Shown here: one piece after another, positions 59,318 through 64,000 of the stretch
Numbering within the stretch: the stretch's first letter is position 1
Layout: every line of letters begins with the position of its first letter
Assembly: GCF_003289945.1 (NCBI RefSeq)
Contig: NZ_QMBP01000020.1
Span: forward strand, 1 to 64,000
DNA from: Mesorhizobium hawassense
Lineage (GTDB): Bacteria > Pseudomonadota > Alphaproteobacteria > Rhizobiales > Rhizobiaceae
Direction: 5' to 3'
Length of the DNA stretch: 64,000 nt
The notes under the pieces: model-generated
Database searches by the model: none
The model's input: only the letters and a program-made list of their open reading frames with translations
What the model was told of the DNA's origin: nothing
Made by a program: the position numbers and the translations under genes

Positions 59318-60102
59318 TTGGCCTGGTCGCCTGCGCGGCCGTCGGCGTTTTCGAGCACGCCGAAATCGGTCATCAGGACCACCGGCTCGCCGGCAGCGTC
59401 CAATCCCCAGAAGGACGGGTAGAAGCCATCGCCCCAGCCGCTCCAGAACATCGCGATGTTGACGGGGCTGCCGGCGTCCGGATGGTGCATGACGAACCGG
59501 TCCTGGTTGGGCGCGAACTCGTCGGCCAGTACGTCGTCATAGTAGTTCTGATCGGGTTTGAGCTTGTTCTGGGCGGCCATCATCAAGCCCATCGCGGCCT
59601 TGTCCATGAACGAGCCCAGGCCGGCATCGACGGGATAGCCGAAGATTTCGTCGCCATTCAGCGTCGAAACATCCTGTCCGGGCAGGATGGCGAGTTCCCA
59701 GCGCACCGGGACGCCGGAACGGAAGCGAAGGAATGCCGCGGCGACGCGGCCCTGCGCCTCGAACAGCGTGACCGGATAACGGCCGGGCTTCACCCTGCGG
59801 GCCAGCGCCGGCCAGTCGTCGTTCGTGATCAGCGGATCGCAGGCGATGATCTCGCCCGTCGGAAGCTCGAGCTCGCCGATCGGCGTAGCGGTGATCTTGC
59901 GCTCCGCCAATTGCACGTCGCTGAGCGCGAAGACGCCGAAATTGCTGCTGGCTGTTGCCGCGTCCCAATCTGCGGCGACGGCCAGCGAAGGAATGGCGGT
60001 GGACAGGCCGACCACGACAATGCTTTGCCGGACAATCCGCCGCCTCAGGCTTCGCGCCGCCCGGCCCAGCCCGAACCCTAAGTGCTCCAGCCAGCCGCTC
60101 AC
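59314..60102 (-). CDS. Secreted DUF4241-like protein
   Basis: The 262-residue protein has an N-terminal membrane/signal segment (VVVGLSTAIPSLAVAAD, residues about 29-46) and then a DUF4241-type domain: TGEIIACDPLI, GRYPVTLFEA, GYPVDAGLGSFMDKAA and the conserved FWSGWGDGFYPSFWGLD. DUF4241 has no established activity. It starts 16 bp after odhB and is the first of the four inserted genes in the operon. Confidence 0.8.
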   Translation of the reverse strand: MSGWLEHLGFGLGRAARSLRRRIVRQSIVVVGLSTAIPSLAVAADWDAATASSNFGVFALSDVQLAERKITATPIGELELPTGEIIACDPLITNDDWPALARRVKPGRYPVTLFEAQGRVAAAFLRFRSGVPVRWELAILPGQDVSTLNGDEIFGYPVDAGLGSFMDKAAMGLMMAAQNKLKPDQNYYDDVLADEFAPNQDRFVMHHPDAGSPVNIAMFWSGWGDGFYPSFWGLDAAGEPVVLMTDFGVLENADGRAGDQAK

Positions 60103-60118
60103 GGCGCGCGCTGCCCGA

Positions 60119-61393
60119 TCACAGATCGAGCACCAGCCGCTCGGGATCCTCCAGGCTTTCCTTGACGCGCACCAGGAAGGTCACCGCTTCCTTGCCGTCG
60201 ACGATACGGTGATCGTAGCTCAGCGCTAGATACATCATCGGACGGATGACGATCTGGCCGCCGACCACCATCGGCCGGTCCTGGATCTTGTGCATGCCGA
60301 GAATGCCCGACTGTGGTGCATTCAGGATCGGCGTCGACATCAGCGAGCCATAGACGCCGCCATTGGAAATCGTGAACGTCCCGCCCTGCATGTCGGCGAC
60401 CGAAAGCTTGCCGTCGCGCGCCGCGAGGCCGAGGCGTCCGATCTCCTTCTCGATCTCGGCAATGGACATCTGGTCGGCATCGCGCACCACCGGCACCACC
60501 AGGCCCTTGTCGGTGCCGACGGCGACGCCGACATGGGCAAAATTCTTGTAGATGATGTCGGTGCCGTCGATCTCGGCATTGACCGCCGGAATCTCCTTCA
60601 GCGCATGCGTCACCGCCTTGGTGAAGAAGCCCATGAAGCCGAGCTTCACGCCATGCTTCTTCTCGAACACGTCCTTGTATTTGGACCTGAGCGCCATCAC
60701 CGCGCTCATATCCACCTCGTTGAAGGTGGTGAGCATGGCGGCGGTCGACTGCGCTTCCTTCAAGCGGCGCGCGATGGTCTGGCGCAGCTTGGTCATGCGC
60801 ACGCGCTCCTCCCGCGGCGCATCCTCGGCCATGGACGGCGCGCGGGCGACGATCGGGGCCGGTGCGGCCTTCGGCGTCTCGGCCGGTTGCGACGGCGCGC
60901 CCCTGGCGATGGCATCGAGCACGTCGCCCTTCAGCACCTGGCCGCGCTTGCCGGAACCCGACAGCTGGTCGACCGCGAGATTGTTTTCGGCGATCAATTT
61001 GGCAGCGGCAGGCGCCGGCGGCATGGAGCGCGGCTCGATGGCGCCGACGTCACCGGCGACCTTGGCGGTCTCGGCCGCGGCCTGCTTGACCGTGGAAGCA
61101 GCTTCCGGGCTGGACGCCTGCGCCACCGCCTGCGGCTTGGTGGCCGGGGCGGCGCCGCCTGCCGAAATCGAGCCGAGCAGCGCGCCGACATTGACCGTCT
61201 CGCCTTCCTTGACGGTGATCTCGGAGAGCGTTCCGGCGCCCGCGGCGGGCACCTCCACCGTCACCTTGTCGGTTTCGAGCTCGACCAGCGGCTCATCGGC
61301 GGCGATCGCGTCGCCGACCTTCTTGAACCACTTGCCGACGGTCGCCTCGGTGACGGATTCGCCGAGGGTGGGGACGCGGATTTCGGTAGCCAT
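60119..61393 (-). CDS. odhB: 2-oxoglutarate dehydrogenase E2 (dihydrolipoamide succinyltransferase)
   Basis: E2 is the core of the oxoglutarate dehydrogenase complex. The 424-residue protein has one lipoyl domain with LVELETDKVTVEVPA (lipoyl lysine at DK), an Ala/Pro-rich linker, an E1/E3-binding domain (AAAKLIAENNLAVDQL), and the catalytic core ending in LSYDHRIVDGKEAVTFLV with HxxxD. Length is normal for one lipoyl domain. It follows odhA by 63 bp. Confidence 0.96.
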   Translation of the reverse strand: MATEIRVPTLGESVTEATVGKWFKKVGDAIAADEPLVELETDKVTVEVPAAGAGTLSEITVKEGETVNVGALLGSISAGGAAPATKPQAVAQASSPEAASTVKQAAAETAKVAGDVGAIEPRSMPPAPAAAKLIAENNLAVDQLSGSGKRGQVLKGDVLDAIARGAPSQPAETPKAAPAPIVARAPSMAEDAPREERVRMTKLRQTIARRLKEAQSTAAMLTTFNEVDMSAVMALRSKYKDVFEKKHGVKLGFMGFFTKAVTHALKEIPAVNAEIDGTDIIYKNFAHVGVAVGTDKGLVVPVVRDADQMSIAEIEKEIGRLGLAARDGKLSVADMQGGTFTISNGGVYGSLMSTPILNAPQSGILGMHKIQDRPMVVGGQIVIRPMMYLALSYDHRIVDGKEAVTFLVRVKESLEDPERLVLDL

Positions 61394-61456
61394 TGTGCCT
61401 GTCCGTTGTCTTCTCGAGGTCTGTTTCGTCAGGTCTGATTATTCGCCCAACTCTGC

Positions 61457-64000
61457 CTACTCACCAAGCGCGTCATCGAGCAACGCGGCGAGCTGGCTGA
61501 GATGCTTCGACATCAACCCTGTCGCCGGCGAAGCCGAGGCCGGCCGTCCCGTGTAGCGCACCCGCTGATGCTTGGCGTCGATATGCGCCAGCACCCATTC
61601 GAGATACGGGTCGATGAACGACCAGGCGCCCATGTTCTTGGGCTCTTCCTGGCACCACACCATTTCGGCATTGCGGAAGCGTGACAGCTCGGTGATCAGC
61701 GCCTTGGCCGGGAACGGATAGAGCTGCTCGACGCGCAGCAGATAGATGTCGTTGATGCCGCGCTTCTCGCGCTCCTCGTAGAGATCGTAATAGACCTTGC
61801 CCGAGCACAGCACGACGCGGCGGATCTTGGAATCCTTGACCAGCTTGATCGGCTGGTTCGACAACAGCTGCGCGTCGTCCCACAGCAGGCGGTGGAACGA
61901 ACTTTCGCCCGACATCTCCGGCAGCGTCGACACCGCCCGCTTGTGGCGCAGCAGCGACTTCGGCGTCATCAGGATCAGCGGCTTGCGGAAGTCGCGCTTC
62001 AGCTGTCGGCGCAGGATGTGGAAATAGTTAGCCGGCGTGGTGACGTTGGCGACCTGCATGTTGTCTTCGGCGCAAAGCTGCAGGAAGCGCTCCAGCCGCG
62101 CCGACGAATGTTCCGGCCCCTGGCCTTCATAGCCATGCGGCAAAAGACAGACGAGGCCCGACATGCGCAGCCACTTGCGCTCGCCCGACGAGATGAACTG
62201 GTCGAACACCACTTGGGCGCCGTTGGCGAAATCGCCGAACTGCGCTTCCCACAGCGTCAGCGCCTTGGGCTCTGCCAGGCTGTAGCCATATTCGAAGCCG
62301 AGCACCGCCTCTTCCGACAGCATCGAGTTGATGACTTCATAGCCGGCCTGCGCCGCCGACAGGTTGTTCAGCGGGATGTAGCGGGTCTCGTCGCGCTGGT
62401 CGTAAAGCACCGAATGGCGCTGCGAGAAGGTGCCGCGTTCCGAATCCTGGCCGGAAAGCCGGATCGGATTGCCGTCGAGCAGGATGGCGCCGAAGGCCAG
62501 CGCCTCGGCCGTCGACCAGTCGATGCCTTCGCCGGACTCGATCGCCTGGCGGCGATTCTCGAGGAAGCGCAGGATCGTCTTGTGCGCCTCGAAATCCTTC
62601 GGCACTTCGGTCAGCTTCTTGCCGATCTCCTTCAGCGTGCGCACCGGCACGGCGGTCTTGCCGCGGCGCTGTTCGTCCTGGTTGTCGGCGGTGCGCAGGC
62701 CCGACCACGCGCCGTCCAGCCAGTCGGCCTTGTTCGGCTTGTAGCTCTGGCCGACTTCCCATTCGGTTTCCAGATGCGCGCGCCAGTCGGCCCGCATCTT
62801 GTCGACCTCGGCCTGGGTGATGTGGCCTTCGGCGATCAGCCGGTCGGCATAGACCTGCACCACCGTCTTATGGGTGCGGATGTTGCGGTACATGATCGGC
62901 TGCGTGAAGGCCGGCTCGTCGCCTTCATTGTGGCCGAAGCGGCGGTAGCAGAACATGTCCACCACCACCGGCTTGTGGAACTTCATGCGGAATTCGGTCG
63001 CGACCTTCGCCGCATGCACCACCGCTTCCGGATCGTCGCCGTTGACGTGGAAGATCGGCGCCTCGATCATCTTGGCCACATCCGACGGATAGGGCGAGGA
63101 GCGCGAGAAGCGCGGATTGGTGGTGAAGCCGATCTGGTTGTTGATGATGACGTGCAGCGTGCCTGCGACGCGATGGCCGCGCAGGCCCGAAAGGCCGAGG
63201 ATCTCGGCGATAACGCCCTGGCCGGCGAAGGCGGCGTCGCCATGCAGAAGCAGCGGCATCACCTTGGCGCGCTCCGACAGCGGCACGACCTCGCCGCGCT
63301 CGCGGCCGGCGAACTGGTCCTGCTTGGCGCGCGCCTTGCCCATCACCACGGGGTCGACGATTTCCAGATGCGAGGGATTGGCGGTCAGCGACAGGTGCAC
63401 CTTGTTGCCGTCGAACTCGCGGTCCGACGAGGCGCCGAGATGGTACTTCACGTCGCCCGAGCCTTCGACCTCGTCGGGGGCGGCCGAGCCGCCCTTGAAT
63501 TCGTGGAAGATGGCGCGGTGCGGCTTCGCCATCACCTGGGAAAGCACGTTGAGGCGGCCGCGATGCGCCATGCCGAGCACGATTTCCTTGAGGCCGAGCT
63601 GGCCGCCGCGCTTGACGATCTGCTCCAACGCCGGGATCAGTGATTCACCGCCGTCGAGGCCGAAGCGCTTGGTGCCCTTGTACTTGACGTCGATATATTG
63701 CTCGAAGCCCTCGGCCTCGACCAGCTTCGACAGGATCGCCTTCTTGCCGGTGGGGGTGAAGGTGATCTCCTTGTCGGCGCCTTCGATGCGCGCCTGGATC
63801 CACGCCTTCTCTTCCGGGTCGGAGATGTGCATGAACTCGACGCCGAGCGTCGAGCAATAGGTGCGGGTCAGGATGTCCAGCATCTGCCGGATGGTGCCGA
63901 ACTCGAGACCCAGCACATTGTCGAGGAAGATCGGCCGGTCGTAGTCGGCTTCGGTGAAGCCGTAATTCTCCGGCGACAGCTCGTTGTAATCCTCGAGCGG
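61457..64000 (-). CDS. odhA: 2-oxoglutarate dehydrogenase E1 (partial, start outside window)
   Basis: The frame continues to the right window edge, and the N-terminal residues PLEDYNELSPENYGFTEADY are visible, so the first part lies beyond 64000. The visible ~848 residues contain the thiamine-diphosphate region with GDAAFAGQGVIAEIL and INNQIGFTT, and the HNEGDEPAFTQP block. The E1 component decarboxylates 2-oxoglutarate. It is the first gene of the operon that runs into odhB, the inserted block and lpdA. Confidence 0.96.
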   Translation of the reverse strand, partial: PLEDYNELSPENYGFTEADYDRPIFLDNVLGLEFGTIRQMLDILTRTYCSTLGVEFMHISDPEEKAWIQARIEGADKEITFTPTGKKAILSKLVEAEGFEQYIDVKYKGTKRFGLDGGESLIPALEQIVKRGGQLGLKEIVLGMAHRGRLNVLSQVMAKPHRAIFHEFKGGSAAPDEVEGSGDVKYHLGASSDREFDGNKVHLSLTANPSHLEIVDPVVMGKARAKQDQFAGRERGEVVPLSERAKVMPLLLHGDAAFAGQGVIAEILGLSGLRGHRVAGTLHVIINNQIGFTTNPRFSRSSPYPSDVAKMIEAPIFHVNGDDPEAVVHAAKVATEFRMKFHKPVVVDMFCYRRFGHNEGDEPAFTQPIMYRNIRTHKTVVQVYADRLIAEGHITQAEVDKMRADWRAHLETEWEVGQSYKPNKADWLDGAWSGLRTADNQDEQRRGKTAVPVRTLKEIGKKLTEVPKDFEAHKTILRFLENRRQAIESGEGIDWSTAEALAFGAILLDGNPIRLSGQDSERGTFSQRHSVLYDQRDETRYIPLNNLSAAQAGYEVINSMLSEEAVLGFEYGYSLAEPKALTLWEAQFGDFANGAQVVFDQFISSGERKWLRMSGLVCLLPHGYEGQGPEHSSARLERFLQLCAEDNMQVANVTTPANYFHILRRQLKRDFRKPLILMTPKSLLRHKRAVSTLPEMSGESSFHRLLWDDAQLLSNQPIKLVKDSKIRRVVLCSGKVYYDLYEEREKRGINDIYLLRVEQLYPFPAKALITELSRFRNAEMVWCQEEPKNMGAWSFIDPYLEWVLAHIDAKHQRVRYTGRPASASPATGLMSKHLSQLAALLDDALGE

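Noticed and set aside
61892..63643. 583-codon open frame antisense to odhA
   Set aside because: It is a GC-driven shadow of the odhA frame; the odhA motifs are clear.

Overview
The window reads as a chromosomal segment of a Mesorhizobium-like member of the Rhizobiales (Alphaproteobacteria). The evidence is the high GC, the gene orders sdhC-sdhD-sdhA-DUF3052-sdhB and odhA-odhB-...-lpdA, a hemC-hemD-(mitofilin-like)-hemY block, an ohr/ohrR pair, CtrA-type TTAA-N7-TTAA boxes, and several rhizobial intergenic mosaic or palindromic repeats. Species-level assignment is an inference from recall of these gene orders; no search was run. No rRNA, tRNA, CRISPR array, transposase or prophage was recognised.

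Layout. Positions 1-9.1 kb form an accessory signalling and secretion region. It holds the C-terminal end of a TPR protein, a class III cyclase fused to an FHA domain, a secreted aspzincin (M35-like) metallopeptidase in AT-richer DNA, a secreted SnoaL-like protein, a membrane-anchored protein with two CxxCH haem motifs, and a 1027-residue cyclase/ATPase/TPR protein. Positions 9.2-15.3 kb (minus strand) carry a haem-biosynthesis operon, hemC-hemD-mitofilin-like-hemY, followed by a TerB-like gene and a class I glutamine amidotransferase. Positions 15.5-19.6 kb (plus) carry tsaD-gpsA-YciI-EVE-methyltransferase-DUF1761. Positions 19.8-25 kb hold a LysR regulator, a DUF1127 protein, an L,D-transpeptidase, an OmpR-type response regulator, a lone cNMP-binding domain, xthA and a LolA-like protein.

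Positions 25.2-30.5 kb hold ftsK (with a CtrA box upstream), a small secreted protein, and amtB/glnK behind a sigma-54 promoter. Positions 30.6-35 kb hold tesB, a UbiH-family hydroxylase, a membrane TerB-like protein, a YCII/DGPF protein and OsmC. Positions 35.2-40.5 kb are the succinate dehydrogenase operon plus a nucleotidyltransferase and a YceH-like protein. Positions 40.8-46 kb hold a lipoprotein, a small secreted protein behind CtrA-type sites, two diguanylate cyclases and leuC. Positions 46.4-50.2 kb hold a methyltransferase, an amino-acid ABC permease and binding protein without an ATPase, and ohr-ohrR. Positions 50.3-55.9 kb hold rplS, a TSUP permease, trmD, rimM, xerC, a TraB/GumN protein and an Ala-Pro repeat protein. 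Positions 56-64 kb are the 2-oxoglutarate dehydrogenase operon (odhA partial, odhB, lpdA), interrupted by an SDR gene and three poorly characterised genes, one of them DUF4241-like.

The most unusual signals are: a four-copy palindromic intergenic element whose stems co-vary and whose flanks are locus-specific inverted repeats; the foreign-looking block inside the odh-lpd operon; the secreted two-haem protein beside a cluster of class III cyclases; and TTAA-box regulatory sites upstream of ftsK and of a small secreted protein.
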